A stretch of DNA of 64,000 nt from DSWT01 sp036845725 (GCA_036845725.1 DAIUDK010000003.1:45490-109489); one strand, 5' to 3'; positions 27,094-35,886 are shown, counted from the first letter of the stretch. A program made the numbers and translations. Notes: generated by a model from the sequence alone, not told the origin.

Positions 27094-29268
27094 CTAGCGA
27101 TCGGTCACACGGAATTCGTCGAAGCGGGATTGCACTGGCGTGCGTTCCCAAGAGCCTGTCACCAAGCCCACATGCGGACCGCCAGCGAATGATGCAGAGT
27201 AGGTCCCAACATATTGGTCATTGAAGAACACATTGATGTAGCCCCCTCGCATTTCCACCCTGGCTCTGGTAAGTTTGTCGTAGCCGGCCTGTAGCCCAGG
27301 GCACGATCCCCAGTTGCGCAAGATCGGATCACGTCCTAACCAAGCCACCGGCACGTACGGATTATGTCCCGTCACATTGCTATAGTTGAGGTAACGGCTA
27401 ATAGAACATTGCCCCTCAAAGTTCCACTCCACGATGTAGGGTGTCTCGAAGTAACCCGTTCCACTCCGCCCACCATAGAAGATGATCCCCGCCTTACCCG
27501 AAGTTGGCTCCAGGGTTTGATCTACCGCTTTGACAAACCAATGATGCACCTCAACGTCATAGCTATTATCAGTATGGGAATATGGCGCGGGGAGAATACC
27601 CATCCGTTTGTTGTTGGAGCCATACGTGTCGAGAAGAATCTTCATCCGGTAGAAGCCATTGTCATAATCCGCATCCAAGACTCCACGGCCGTCAACTTTG
27701 AAGACCTGCCGCGGCCAGCCACTGGAAGGATTGGAAAAATTATCATAGAACCCCTTCGGTTTGACTACGATGGTCTGCACATTGCTCCACGGGCCGTCGC
27801 CATAACTGTTACGGCCTCGCACACGGTAGTAATAGGTACCAACGGCTTTGTTGGAATATGGACGCGGAGATGTCGCAGTCTGGTTGAACAGCAAATTCGT
27901 GAAGTTAGCATCGGTCGCTTCCTGAAATATATAGGAGGTCGGCTTGAAGAGGTCAGTGGGTTGAGTATAGCTCCAACTGAGTTGGTAATTGCCGTGGCTA
28001 TCATCGTTGTCGATGGTGAGTGTTGTTCCATAAGGAATTGGGGGAGAACGCCGGGCAATGATCGGGAAATAGACATAACGGGTGCCGTTGCGAATCGTCA
28101 CCGTGATGGTGTCGATTTTGTCCCCATCAAACCCGCCACCGATGCCTTTGGCGCGCGCCTGGATGATGTATTGCGCGTCGTCCTCAACCGGCAATGTCCA
28201 GTTATAGGTCCAGTTCCACCAATCGCCGGTGGGATCGGCGGTAATCGCCGTGGCTTGTTGCCAGGAATCCGACGAACCGACCTTCTTGATATTCACTTCT
28301 ACCGTCGGTGCGGTTGCCGCCGCCAACGGAGCAACAGAGGGCAATACGGGAGATGCGTCCAGCGGCTGGAACAACAAGCCGGTAGGATTCACCGTCACCG
28401 ACTGCACTGCGCTCCAGCGACTTTCATACTCCAAAGTGCGTGTCTTGGCACGATAGTAGTAAGTTTGGCCGCGTGGTTGGCTGCTGAAACTATGACTAAC
28501 CGCAGGGGCATCCACGGTGATCTCGTCCGTAACGGTGGAGAAATACATATCCGTCGATTCCTGCAATACATACTGAACAGCACTGGATACTTCCTGCCAC
28601 TGCACCACATACCAATCGTTAACACCGCCCCCATTCACAATGGGGATGATTTCGGGCGGATCGGGGAATCCAGGATTGTCGCCGGTCCACGCGCGTCCCT
28701 TGATCGCAAACGTACCCCGGTTGGTGAGCAGTTGATTATTCCACGGTTCGTTGATCTGCACGCCCGGGTAATCTTCCACTGTGACCGTCACAAAGCGGGT
28801 GAAGTCCAGACCGCCCTCACTAATGGTCGCCGTGTTGGTGATAATGTCGCCCGGCAACACGCCCGTCGCCACTGTGGCCTGGAATGAGAGTGTCACCGTA
28901 CCGCCGGGCGCGATGGGATTGACCTCAAAACTCACGCCGCTCCCAGAAGGAAAACCGAAACCGGCGCCTTCAGGCATCACCCGCGCGCTGAAACCCACAT
29001 AGCTCAACTCCGGGGCCAAAGGGTCGTTGACGATGATGTCACCGGTCGTACTGATGGCATCATTGTTCAAAATAATGGAATAGGCCACCGTTCCACCCGC
29101 CCCTACTTTGCGCGGGGTCGCATCCTTGTAGGATGTGTTGAGTAACAACGTACCCTGCGCGCGTACACTTCCTGGAGCACCCGCCAACCAGACCAGGCCC
29201 ATCAGGATGGCGCCGACAAGTGTCATCAGCACAAATACGTGCCTTTTCTTCGCATACCACTGATTCAT
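27094..29268 (-). CDS. secreted multidomain surface protein (DUF11-like, FN3 repeats, LamG-like)
   Basis: A 724-residue protein. Signal peptide (FVLMTLVGAILMGLVWLAGA to VRAQG), a DUF11-type domain (NPIAPGGTVTLSFQATVATG), an FN3-like domain (DWYVVQWQEVSSAVQYVLQE), a second beta domain, the linker YVYFPIIARRSPPIPYGT, a second FN3-like domain (YYYRVRGRNSYGDGPWS) and a LamG-like end (GGPHVGLVTGSWERTPVQ). The start is ATG at 29268, with AGGAG seven bases upstream; the open frame extends 52 codons further. A promoter fits at 29372-29399. It is a paralogue of the adjacent downstream gene, and its function is probably structural or adhesive. Confidence 0.82.
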   Translation of the reverse strand: MNQWYAKKRHVFVLMTLVGAILMGLVWLAGAPGSVRAQGTLLLNTSYKDATPRKVGAGGTVAYSIILNNDAISTTGDIIVNDPLAPELSYVGFSARVMPEGAGFGFPSGSGVSFEVNPIAPGGTVTLSFQATVATGVLPGDIITNTATISEGGLDFTRFVTVTVEDYPGVQINEPWNNQLLTNRGTFAIKGRAWTGDNPGFPDPPEIIPIVNGGGVNDWYVVQWQEVSSAVQYVLQESTDMYFSTVTDEITVDAPAVSHSFSSQPRGQTYYYRAKTRTLEYESRWSAVQSVTVNPTGLLFQPLDASPVLPSVAPLAAATAPTVEVNIKKVGSSDSWQQATAITADPTGDWWNWTYNWTLPVEDDAQYIIQARAKGIGGGFDGDKIDTITVTIRNGTRYVYFPIIARRSPPIPYGTTLTIDNDDSHGNYQLSWSYTQPTDLFKPTSYIFQEATDANFTNLLFNQTATSPRPYSNKAVGTYYYRVRGRNSYGDGPWSNVQTIVVKPKGFYDNFSNPSSGWPRQVFKVDGRGVLDADYDNGFYRMKILLDTYGSNNKRMGILPAPYSHTDNSYDVEVHHWFVKAVDQTLEPTSGKAGIIFYGGRSGTGYFETPYIVEWNFEGQCSISRYLNYSNVTGHNPYVPVAWLGRDPILRNWGSCPGLQAGYDKLTRARVEMRGGYINVFFNDQYVGTYSASFAGGPHVGLVTGSWERTPVQSRFDEFRVTDR

Positions 29269-29371
29269 GTTGAACTCCTTTCGATTTGTCTTTGCTCTTG
29301 TAGCAAGTGAATCGCCGTGCGAGAACCTCTCGACACGGCTCAGTGCATCATAGACGGAAAGCACAGCATCA

Positions 29372-29399
29372 TATATACCATAGGTAACGCAATCCGCAA
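29372..29399 (-). promoter_or_regulatory. candidate promoter, extended -10
   Basis: TTGCGG (29399-29394), 16 bases, TATATA (29377-29372) preceded by TGG. The leader to ATG 29268 is about 95 bases. The element matches the mreB promoter closely, including CTATGG just before the -10. Confidence 0.5.
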
Positions 29400-29419
29400 C
29401 CCTGAGTGAGGGCGCATAT

Positions 29420-29455
29420 CTCACCGCGGAGCACGCTGAGACCGCAGAGAGAAAC
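29420..29455. repeat. half word element, CACCGCGGAG/GACCGCAGAG type
   Basis: TCACCGCGGAGCACGCTGAG and ACCGCAGAGAGAAA belong to the same word family as the mirror element at 46364-46431. It directly abuts the mtaB stop codon at 29455-29457. Confidence 0.55.
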
Positions 29456-30663
29456 TAGAGGACTTTCGCCAGTGTGATTCGGTTGTACAGATCGCGTTCA
29501 GATTGCGTTGTCACCTCAAGGTAGTTATCCGTCAATCCGCGCCAATTGCCGGCCTCGTCCTGTTGCTCCCATAACACAGGCAGTATTTGACCGATGAATT
29601 TAAGACGATATTCTGCCGCCAATTGTTCCCCTAACGCGCGCATGCGCGTAGCGCGTTCGGTCCGTATCGCTGCTGGAACAGCGCCCGGCAAGCGAACGGC
29701 CGGCGTTCCAGGACGTTCGGAGTACGGGAAGACGTGCAGACGGGCGAACGCCATCTGCGCCACGAAATCCAGACTTTCGACGAAGTCTGCCTCAGTTTCG
29801 CCAGGGAAACCGACGATAACGTCGGTCGTGATGGCAATGTGAGGAGAAACGGCGCGCGCAGCGTCCACCAGCGCCGTAAACTGCGCTGTGTTGATCCGCC
29901 GCCCCATCCGTTTGAGCACAGTATCCGAACCGGATTGCAGGGGCACGTGCAATTGACGGCAAAGCCGCGGACTCTCCCACAAACGAAGTAGAGGATCGTT
30001 CACATCCCAGGGTTCGACGGAAGAGAGGCGCAAACGCGGAACGTCGGTTCTTTGCAGTATAGCGTCTACTAACGCCGCCAACCCGTGCGCCATTCCCAGG
30101 TCGTGACCGTAGGCGCCCAGGCTCACGCCGGTGAGCACAATTTCCTGCGCGCCATGCACGACCAGATCGCGCGCGGCCTGCACGGCATCGTCCAACGAGC
30201 GGCTGTGCGCCGGTCCACGCAACACCCGCGTGATGCAATAGGTACAGGCATGATCGCAGCCATCCTGCACGGCGAGGAAAGCACGGGTATGCCCCCAGCG
30301 GCCCGGTAACCAGGCGACAGGTGCAGCATCCACGCCGATGATAATTTCCACCGCGCGGGCTTTGTCGGTGTTGGGGATAACCCACGTCACGCCGGGAAGT
30401 GCCGCAGCGTGCGCCACATCCTCAGTCGCCCAACAGCCAACGACTGCCAGACGAGCTTGAGGCCTAAGACGGTGAAGCGCGCGCAGCCGATGGCGGCTCT
30501 TGCGCACCGCCTGCGCAGTAACCGCGCACGTATTCAACACGATCACATCGGCATCTGCCGGCGTGTCTGTCACAACACAGCCGGCAGCGGCAAATTGACG
30601 CGCCAGGCTGTCAACTTCGGCGGCATTCAGGCGACATCCCAGGTATTCAAGATATACGTTCAT
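29455..30663 (-). CDS. mtaB: tRNA t6A37 methylthiotransferase MtaB
   Basis: Radical-SAM methylthiotransferase, 402 residues. The N-terminal UPF0004 domain has cluster ligands Cys10, Cys46 and Cys77; the radical-SAM motif is Cys136-x3-Cys140-x2-Cys143 in QDGCDHACTYC; the C-terminal TRAM domain is short. HTRAFLAVQDGCDHAC and the ending favour MtaB (ms2t6A in ANN-decoding tRNAs) over MiaB. The start ATG at 30663 is followed at once by the conserved NVYLEYLGCRLN. It stands alone between the secreted proteins and a GT-C gene. Confidence 0.9.
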   Translation of the reverse strand: MNVYLEYLGCRLNAAEVDSLARQFAAAGCVVTDTPADADVIVLNTCAVTAQAVRKSRHRLRALHRLRPQARLAVVGCWATEDVAHAAALPGVTWVIPNTDKARAVEIIIGVDAAPVAWLPGRWGHTRAFLAVQDGCDHACTYCITRVLRGPAHSRSLDDAVQAARDLVVHGAQEIVLTGVSLGAYGHDLGMAHGLAALVDAILQRTDVPRLRLSSVEPWDVNDPLLRLWESPRLCRQLHVPLQSGSDTVLKRMGRRINTAQFTALVDAARAVSPHIAITTDVIVGFPGETEADFVESLDFVAQMAFARLHVFPYSERPGTPAVRLPGAVPAAIRTERATRMRALGEQLAAEYRLKFIGQILPVLWEQQDEAGNWRGLTDNYLEVTTQSERDLYNRITLAKVL

Positions 30664-30711
30664 AACAATTACCTGATGGAACTGGGCGGGATCTCGATTC
30701 CAGAAAGGGAG

Positions 30712-32280
30712 TTAGTCTGAGGGAATATAAATGACATAATCATCCAAGACAAATCGCCGCATTGTCTGTACCCAATCACTCTGTTCGATTTGCTGCAAAT
30801 ACATGGAGTCTTTGTGTTGGACTAATGCTACCCGATCGGCCGTCGCTACCAGATGGTCATACTCTGCAAAACGAGAGACGGTGGGGAAATACCCCTCAGA
30901 ACTGGCAACAATCGTCTCCTGGCTTTCGAAAAGAATACGCCATTGCAGAAAATACCCGGTGCGGACGTGGGTAATGCTTTGCGCTCGGAAAAGCTCTACC
31001 AACCGCTGCGCTAACCGGCCATCGGTCTGCACGTTGATAATGCGCCAATCAGGCAGCAAAACATCGTCCGTTACAGTGGGGGCATGGATATACGTCAGAT
31101 TGTTGTAAACTCCGCTCAAAATAAGCACGGCAATAATCACATGTGCGAGCCAACGTAGGCCGGGTCTGGCAAACTTCAGTTGGACATAATCCTGGACCAC
31201 GATGACAATGAGTAACAACGGCACATATAACGGCAACAGATAACGCGGGCTTAATCCCTTTTCCCTTGAAATCGCAAAGAAAACCAGGTGACTTAAAACG
31301 GCTAATATCAACATGCCGAGAAAACGTTTCTTGGGAGATACCGGTATCCCAAAGAAGACAAAGCCGGATGCCGCAAGCGTCAATACACATAATCCATACT
31401 CAACCCACCCCAACACGGATATTTGCGGCACATAGGCGTCCACGTTGCGCGAGACAAAGAAACGGGGCAGATAGTGTATGAGTGCATTACCCACATCATC
31501 CATTGTGAGCGAAGCGGCTTCCAACGACAGCAGATAACGCACATGTGTATAATCTGTGCGCAGTTCGTGCACAATGAGCGGCATGAGGGACAATACCAGG
31601 CCCAGTAGGACTAGAAGTACCGTCCAGCGATAAAAACGTCGCGCAACAAACAAGGAGTGGATGAAAACCGCGGCAAGCAACGACAAACTCAAGGTACTAT
31701 TGAAAAGTGCACCGCCCATTGCCAGTCCCAGCAGCAGATACTTCCACCACGGTTTCGGGTCCTGCTCCAAAATTTGCCCGTAGATGAGCGAGATGATGAG
31801 CGTAAAAAAGGGTATTCCCGCGTAACCACCCCTCATTTTGGTACGCCATTCAATTAAGGAAGTTGCCACCCCCAACAGAATCACCGTCCACAAAGCAGCC
31901 CGATCACTCAGATAGAACCGGGCGATGAAATACGCCACAACCAGGGCAGCCCAAAACAACGCGAGTGCTACGAGCTTCAGAGCAATAGACGATGTCCCAA
32001 ACAGTGTAAAAGGGATCGTTGCGAGGTAGGACTCCAGGGCCGCTCCTGTTCCGTAGACTTGTCCATAAAAAAACAGGGGGCGGGCATCACGGGTCAAAAT
32101 ATGCTGTGCCATGATACCGACAACGCTCTCATCACCATCTGCATAACGCTGCGAAGTCAACAACACAGCGACATGCAATAGCGCTACCAGGAACAGAGCA
32201 AGAAGAATATACCGACGCGGCGGTAAAGTCGGGAGTTCCCGATCAGACACTGGTTCGAGATCAAAGCCGGGAGATTGCAT
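30712..32280 (-). CDS. GT-C-type membrane glycosyltransferase, divergent
   Basis: A 522-residue protein with about 11 membrane helices and a short C-terminal extracytoplasmic part (about 100 residues). After helix 1 it has QRYADGDESVVGIMAQHIL, with an Asp-Glu pair in the place expected for GT-C catalytic acids, and FFYGQVYGTGAALESYLAT, typical of the PMT_2-like group. It lacks the beta-sandwich tail of the 12-24 kb enzymes. The ATG at 32280 overlaps the upstream stop in TGATG; an in-frame TTG at 32283 is less likely. Substrate unknown. Confidence 0.75.
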   Translation of the reverse strand: MQSPGFDLEPVSDRELPTLPPRRYILLALFLVALLHVAVLLTSQRYADGDESVVGIMAQHILTRDARPLFFYGQVYGTGAALESYLATIPFTLFGTSSIALKLVALALFWAALVVAYFIARFYLSDRAALWTVILLGVATSLIEWRTKMRGGYAGIPFFTLIISLIYGQILEQDPKPWWKYLLLGLAMGGALFNSTLSLSLLAAVFIHSLFVARRFYRWTVLLVLLGLVLSLMPLIVHELRTDYTHVRYLLSLEAASLTMDDVGNALIHYLPRFFVSRNVDAYVPQISVLGWVEYGLCVLTLAASGFVFFGIPVSPKKRFLGMLILAVLSHLVFFAISREKGLSPRYLLPLYVPLLLIVIVVQDYVQLKFARPGLRWLAHVIIAVLILSGVYNNLTYIHAPTVTDDVLLPDWRIINVQTDGRLAQRLVELFRAQSITHVRTGYFLQWRILFESQETIVASSEGYFPTVSRFAEYDHLVATADRVALVQHKDSMYLQQIEQSDWVQTMRRFVLDDYVIYIPSD

Positions 32281-32819
32281 CAACGTGGACTGCGAACAGC
32301 GATACCGGCAGCTTTCAGACGGGAACGGATCTCATTGAGGATGTACTCGGTTTCTTCTTCGTCGTCTTCGGTGACAGCGATAACACCCGTGTAGGCATCG
32401 GCGAGAATGTCGCAATCAAGCTGATACTCACGCTCGAATGCATACAACGTCTCCCAAACGCGCGGTTCAACCTCAGGGGATTTGAAAGCCGGAACCATCA
32501 GCGAGCGGGCCGGCAAGACTTCGCCGGCGAAATCGTCCCCATCATCATCCGGGTAGGCATCATCGTCAAGTCCGTTCTTCAGCTTCTCCGGTACAGGTGG
32601 AATGGGGAAAAGCAAAAAGAAAATGACGGTGACGGCGACCAACGCCAGACCCGCAATAACATACAAAAATCCTTTGAACAAGGACTGGAAAAAGGTGCGT
32701 CCGCCAGGCGTGGGAAAATGCCACAGGAAGACCAGCAACGCCCCGTATAACACCACGATCATCAGGGCCCGCGCCCAGGGATAGCGGTAAGTTTTTTGTT
32801 CAGTTGATGATTTCTCCAT
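32280..32819 (-). CDS. two-helix membrane protein with acidic cytoplasmic tail
   Basis: I do not recognise this family. It has 179 residues, two close membrane helices (ALMIVVLYGALLVFLWHF and VIAGLALVAVTVIFFLLF), an acidic linker (DDDAYPDDDGDDF) and a C-terminal soluble part of about 75 residues with an alternating helix/strand pattern (YQLDCDILADAYTGVIAVTE). One-base overlap with the GT-C gene downstream and a 15-base gap to the lipoprotein gene upstream suggest one transcript. A helper of the neighbouring GT-C enzyme is possible but unsupported. Confidence 0.7.
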   Translation of the reverse strand: MEKSSTEQKTYRYPWARALMIVVLYGALLVFLWHFPTPGGRTFFQSLFKGFLYVIAGLALVAVTVIFFLLFPIPPVPEKLKNGLDDDAYPDDDGDDFAGEVLPARSLMVPAFKSPEVEPRVWETLYAFEREYQLDCDILADAYTGVIAVTEDDEEETEYILNEIRSRLKAAGIAVRSPR

Positions 32820-32834
32820 ACACGTTAGCCGCTA

Positions 32835-33473
32835 CTACTGCAACGGCTCAACCTCCAGGTTATCAAAGTCTATAACCACATTGGCCTCGTTGAACGCGCC
32901 CGCATAAAGGCCGATATCACCTTTGGCGAGCTGCGCATCTTCGACCTGCAATACTTGCGCTCCGTTGACGCTGAAAATGAAAGTCGCACCTCGGGCCTCA
33001 ACCTCCAGCACATTGGTCGCAGCCCCCTGATGGATGGCATCACTCAGCTTCCAATCCGGCCCCAAGATGTTCCACAAACCGTCATTGTACCGGGCTATGC
33101 GCGCGTACCCATCGCCGCTGATGGAGAACACGTAGAATTGCTGATCGCCGGCCATGCGCACCAGGACGCCGTACTCGTTATCGTCCGGTCCAGAAACCTG
33201 CGTCGCTTCTACGGTGAGCCGGAAATCGCTGTAGGTGCGCCCCGCCGACGCCCACGCCACCTGCCCCAACTCGAACACGTGGACGCGCAACACCCCATCC
33301 GTCACCGAAACGGTCGCAGCGGCATCGCTACTCAACTTCCAATCGCCCGCATCGTCGAACGGCTCCTTCCAGGGGCCATGCTCTTTCGCACCACACGCAA
33401 ACAACGTCGCTGCAAGAACGCATAGCAGCACTGCGCCTACCAGCCAGCGTCGCCATCCATCGTTCCCGATCAT
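32835..33473 (-). CDS. LamG-like (concanavalin fold) lipoprotein
   Basis: A 212-residue lipoprotein: signal peptide with lipobox LFAC (Cys27), then one LamG/DUF1080-type beta-sandwich. Blocks WASAGRTYSDFRLTVEATQ, YGVLVRMAGDQQFYVFSIS, DGYARIARYNDG and GDIGLYAGAFNEANVVIDFD match those of the upstream gene, so the two are tandem paralogues. ATG at 33473 overlaps the upstream TGA (ATGA). Surface glycan binding or structural role is inferred. Confidence 0.83.
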   Translation of the reverse strand: MIGNDGWRRWLVGAVLLCVLAATLFACGAKEHGPWKEPFDDAGDWKLSSDAAATVSVTDGVLRVHVFELGQVAWASAGRTYSDFRLTVEATQVSGPDDNEYGVLVRMAGDQQFYVFSISGDGYARIARYNDGLWNILGPDWKLSDAIHQGAATNVLEVEARGATFIFSVNGAQVLQVEDAQLAKGDIGLYAGAFNEANVVIDFDNLEVEPLQ

Positions 33474-34081
33474 GGTTTATCCACCTTGAGGTCATCGAAC
33501 CAGACAATCGTGCCGCCCTGACGCAGCGTCCCCGCGGCCATGCCAACGTCGCCGCGTTCGAGGGTGTCATCTTCCACCTGCGCCGCTTTTTCCCCATTGA
33601 TATATAGGCTGAGTTGGGTCCCTTCACAAACCGCCCGGATGCGGTTCTCACTGCCATCGAGGCGAATCAACGACGAGCGCAACATCGCCGTACCGGTCAA
33701 CGGCTGCAATTCGCCGTCAGCGTCACGGCGGAAGATGGCGTAATATCCGTCGGTACCGATGGCGAAATAATAGAACTCGCCATCCTTATACCGGCAGAAG
33801 ACACCGTAGTGATTGTCGGCCACGCCCTCAGAGCGCACTTTGACATCCACACTAACATCCTGGTAGGTGCGACCGGAAGCCGCCCAGACAAACCACTGCG
33901 GTTCATCGATCTGCATCAAATAGCGTCCCTGCTGGTAGCCGCGCACATACGTTTCGTGCGAGGCCGCGCCCCACCCGCTTGCCGGATCGGAGAAGTCATC
34001 CGTAAAAGGTGCGGCGCTTTTCGCACAGCCTGCCAGGACAAAGATAGATAGCAGCAAGAGCAGACTCCTTCGCGTTCGCAC
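33470..34081 (-). CDS. LamG-like (concanavalin fold) lipoprotein
   Basis: A 203-residue lipoprotein. The start is GTG at 34081: GGAGGAGG lies seven bases upstream, and the protein then begins MRTRRSLLLLLSIFVLAGC, an ideal lipoprotein signal (lipobox LAGC, Cys19). An ATG at 34123 is in frame but lacks such support. The rest is one beta-sandwich with VWAASGRTYQDVSVDVKV, YGVFCRYKDGEFYYFAIG, DGYYAIFRRD and GDVGMAAGTLRQGGTIVWFD. Tandem paralogue of the gene it overlaps by four bases. Similar domains close the secreted proteins at 25333 and 27094. Confidence 0.85.
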   Translation of the reverse strand: MRTRRSLLLLLSIFVLAGCAKSAAPFTDDFSDPASGWGAASHETYVRGYQQGRYLMQIDEPQWFVWAASGRTYQDVSVDVKVRSEGVADNHYGVFCRYKDGEFYYFAIGTDGYYAIFRRDADGELQPLTGTAMLRSSLIRLDGSENRIRAVCEGTQLSLYINGEKAAQVEDDTLERGDVGMAAGTLRQGGTIVWFDDLKVDKP

Positions 34082-34147
34082 GTTCGCACCTCCTCCGGGA
34101 ATCGTCAAATAGTCTTTAGTCATGTAGTCAAACGCCACACAGACATT

Positions 34148-34226
34148 ATACAACAGATTGGGGGTTTGAGGATTTTGGATTTTGGATTTGCGATTTTGGA
34201 TTGGGGTTTGAGAGTTTGGAGTTTTG
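34148..34226. repeat. tandem word repeat, GATTTTGGATT family
   Basis: Degenerate copies of GATTTTGGATTTTGGATTTG followed by GATTGGGGTTTGAGAGTTTG. Same family as the in-frame copy at 60505-60545 and part of 39860-39918. It lies between the lipoprotein gene and tRNA-Arg and provides the -35 of the tRNA promoter. Confidence 0.8.
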
Positions 34227-34235
34227 TGGTAGAAT
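34208..34235 (+). promoter_or_regulatory. candidate tRNA-Arg promoter, extended -10
   Basis: TTGAGA (34208-34213), 16 bases, TAGAAT (34230-34235) preceded by TGG. The -35 is inside a word repeat. Confidence 0.5.
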
Positions 34236-34251
34236 CTGCGGTAGATATCCA

Positions 34252-34324
34252 GCCCCTGTAGCTCAGTTGGATAGAGCATCGGCCTCCGAAGCCGGTGGCC
34301 CGCGTTCAAATCGCGGCAGGGGTA
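34252..34324 (+). tRNA. tRNA-Arg (anticodon CCG)
   Basis: The cloverleaf is readable. The acceptor pairs GCCCCTG with CAGGGGT, with a wobble at position 1; the D-loop contains GCTCAGTTGGATAGAGC. The anticodon loop is CTCCGAA (anticodon CCG), and the T arm is CCGCG-TTCAAAT-CGCGG. The 3' CCA is not encoded. A strong terminator follows at once. Confidence 0.95.
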
Positions 34325-34329
34325 CTGCA

Positions 34330-34363
34330 AACGGCCCGCATCATCCTGCGGGCCGTTTTCGTT
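34330..34363 (+). terminator. intrinsic terminator after tRNA-Arg
   Basis: AACGGCCCGCA and TGCGGGCCGTT form an 11-bp stem with a six-base loop, followed by TTTCGTTT. Confidence 0.88.
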
Positions 34364-34471
34364 TGGCCCGATCCCACCTTTGACCCTGCGCAACTTCGCG
34401 ATATACTCAGTTCATAACATATGCTTGCGACGGATCACAATCCACCATCCCACTTTTGAGGAGGCAATTTG

Positions 34472-35431
34472 ATGGCAAACGTAACCGCAAAAAGCACCAC
34501 TCCCTGGCTTGGCATCCACTTGATCGTCGGCGACAACGCGCAGATGGACGCGCTGGCGGGCGAAGTCCCCACCCTGGCCGGCATGGGCATCAACGTGCTG
34601 ATGACGGAGATCAACTACAGCTATGCCTACGCGTCCCACCCGGAACTGCGCGCCGCAAACCCGATTACGGCTGACCGCGTCCGCGCACTGGTCAAGGTCT
34701 GCCGCGCACACGGCGTCCGGCTGATCCCACAGTTTCAATGCCTGGGTCACCAATCGTGGAGCGCCAACACGTTCCCGTTGCTGATCCAATATCCGCAGTT
34801 CGACGAGACGCCGGGCCAGTTCCCGAACAATGACGGTATCTACTGCCGCAGTTGGTGCCCGCAGCACCCGGAGGTCAACCCCATCATCTTCAACCTGTTC
34901 GATGAGTTGATCGACGTTTTCGAGGCCGACGCGCTCCACGTGGGCATGGACGAAGTCTTCCTCATCGCCTCGGAGCACTGCCCGCGCTGCAAAGGCCACG
35001 ATCCGGCGCGCCTGTTCGCCCAGGCAGTGAACGACTACCACGCGCATCTGGTCGGCAAGCGCGGCGTCGAAATGCTGCTATGGGGCGACCGGCTGCTGGA
35101 CGCCGAAACCACCGGCTACGGCGAGTGGGAGGCCGCCGCGAACGGCACTCACCCCGCCATCGACATGATCCCCACCGACATCATCATCTGCGATTGGCAT
35201 TACGAGCTGTGCGACGGCTATCCCTCGATCCCGTTGTTCCTGGTAAAGGGCTTCCGCGTGTTACCCGGCGGCTGGCGCAACGTCGAATCCACGGAACGGT
35301 TGATCGACTACGCGCAGCGGCACCGGCACGAACGTCTGCTGGGACATCTGTGCACGGTGTGGGGCGCTGCACAACCCGGCGCGCTGGCGGACTTCCCACC
35401 TATCCGCGCGGCGCTGGCGAAATTGACATAA
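34472..35431 (+). CDS. GH20-like beta-N-acetylhexosaminidase catalytic domain protein
   Basis: A 319-residue TIM-barrel protein without a signal peptide. The GH20 catalytic pair is seen as Asp160-Glu161 in ALHVGMDEVF, with earlier barrel blocks VRLIPQFQCLGHQSW and CRSWCPQHPEV and late WGDRLLD and WHYE. It lacks the N-terminal domain of full-length GH20 enzymes. Start ATG 34472 with GAGGAGG seven bases upstream; TTG at 34469 is not needed. It is probably an intracellular hexosaminidase or relative with changed specificity. It converges on the dehydratase small-subunit gene across a mirror element. Confidence 0.8.
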   Translation: MANVTAKSTTPWLGIHLIVGDNAQMDALAGEVPTLAGMGINVLMTEINYSYAYASHPELRAANPITADRVRALVKVCRAHGVRLIPQFQCLGHQSWSANTFPLLIQYPQFDETPGQFPNNDGIYCRSWCPQHPEVNPIIFNLFDELIDVFEADALHVGMDEVFLIASEHCPRCKGHDPARLFAQAVNDYHAHLVGKRGVEMLLWGDRLLDAETTGYGEWEAAANGTHPAIDMIPTDIIICDWHYELCDGYPSIPLFLVKGFRVLPGGWRNVESTERLIDYAQRHRHERLLGHLCTVWGAAQPGALADFPPIRAALAKLT

Positions 35432-35435
35432 TTCT

Positions 35436-35487
35436 TCTCAACGGATCAAACGGATTCTTTCCGTTTAATCCGTTGAATCCGTTGAGA
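35436..35487. repeat. mirror word element, AACGGATTCAACGGATT family
   Basis: Left arm 35436-35457 (TCTCAACGGATCAAACGGAT) and right arm 35461-35487 (its imperfect reverse complement). It lies in a convergent gap and encodes the last residues STDSTD and the stop codon of the dehydratase small subunit. Might act as a two-way hairpin terminator. Confidence 0.8.
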
Positions 35488-35866
35488 CAATCCGATCTTG
35501 CACGAGGCCACGCGCCAGGTACACCTCGGCGGCTTCACGCACAAGAGCAGCGATGAGCGGAGCGGCGTAGTCGTGTTCCAAACGCTCGGCGAGCGCAAGC
35601 AGTTCGCGGTACGTCGTGCGACCGGGCCGCAGCGTGTTGTACATCGCCAGCACCTCCTCGTTGGAGATACCCGTCAGTTCGGCGGCGCGGCGGAAGTTAT
35701 CCGCAAGTTGGCCGTAGCCCGCGGCCTCGGCGGCGTCGGCCTGTGTGCGCAATGTCTCGGCGCTGATGCGGAAATCCTCGGTAGTCACCTTTCCCTGAAG
35801 GACGGCTTCCATATTCAAGGCATCGAGTGGACGCCCTGTCGCGCTATAAATCACCTTCTGCTTCAT
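35465..35866 (-). CDS. B12-dependent diol/glycerol dehydratase small subunit
   Basis: A 133-residue protein with the PduE/DhaE pattern: SATGRPLDALNMEAVL, FRISAETLRTQADAAE, AELTGISNEEVLAMYNTLRP and LLALAERLEHDY. The subunit completes the coenzyme-B12 enzyme that turns 1,2-diols or glycerol into aldehydes. Its partner (large and medium subunits fused) is at 39317-41572, 3.4 kb upstream on the same strand, with an ilvD-family gene between. The final residues STDSTD and the TAA are encoded by a mirror word repeat. The dehydratase reactivase is not in the window. Confidence 0.88.
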   Translation of the reverse strand: MKQKVIYSATGRPLDALNMEAVLQGKVTTEDFRISAETLRTQADAAEAAGYGQLADNFRRAAELTGISNEEVLAMYNTLRPGRTTYRELLALAERLEHDYAAPLIAALVREAAEVYLARGLVQDRIVSTDSTD

Positions 35867-35886
35867 ACGTTTCCCCTGTTGAGCAG

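Noticed and set aside
27364..28887. Plus-strand open frame of 507 codons
   Set aside because: Antisense to the secreted multidomain protein; no domain or signal peptide in the plus translation.
34201..34383. Short plus-strand frame over tRNA-Arg
   Set aside because: It is the translation of the tRNA and its terminator.
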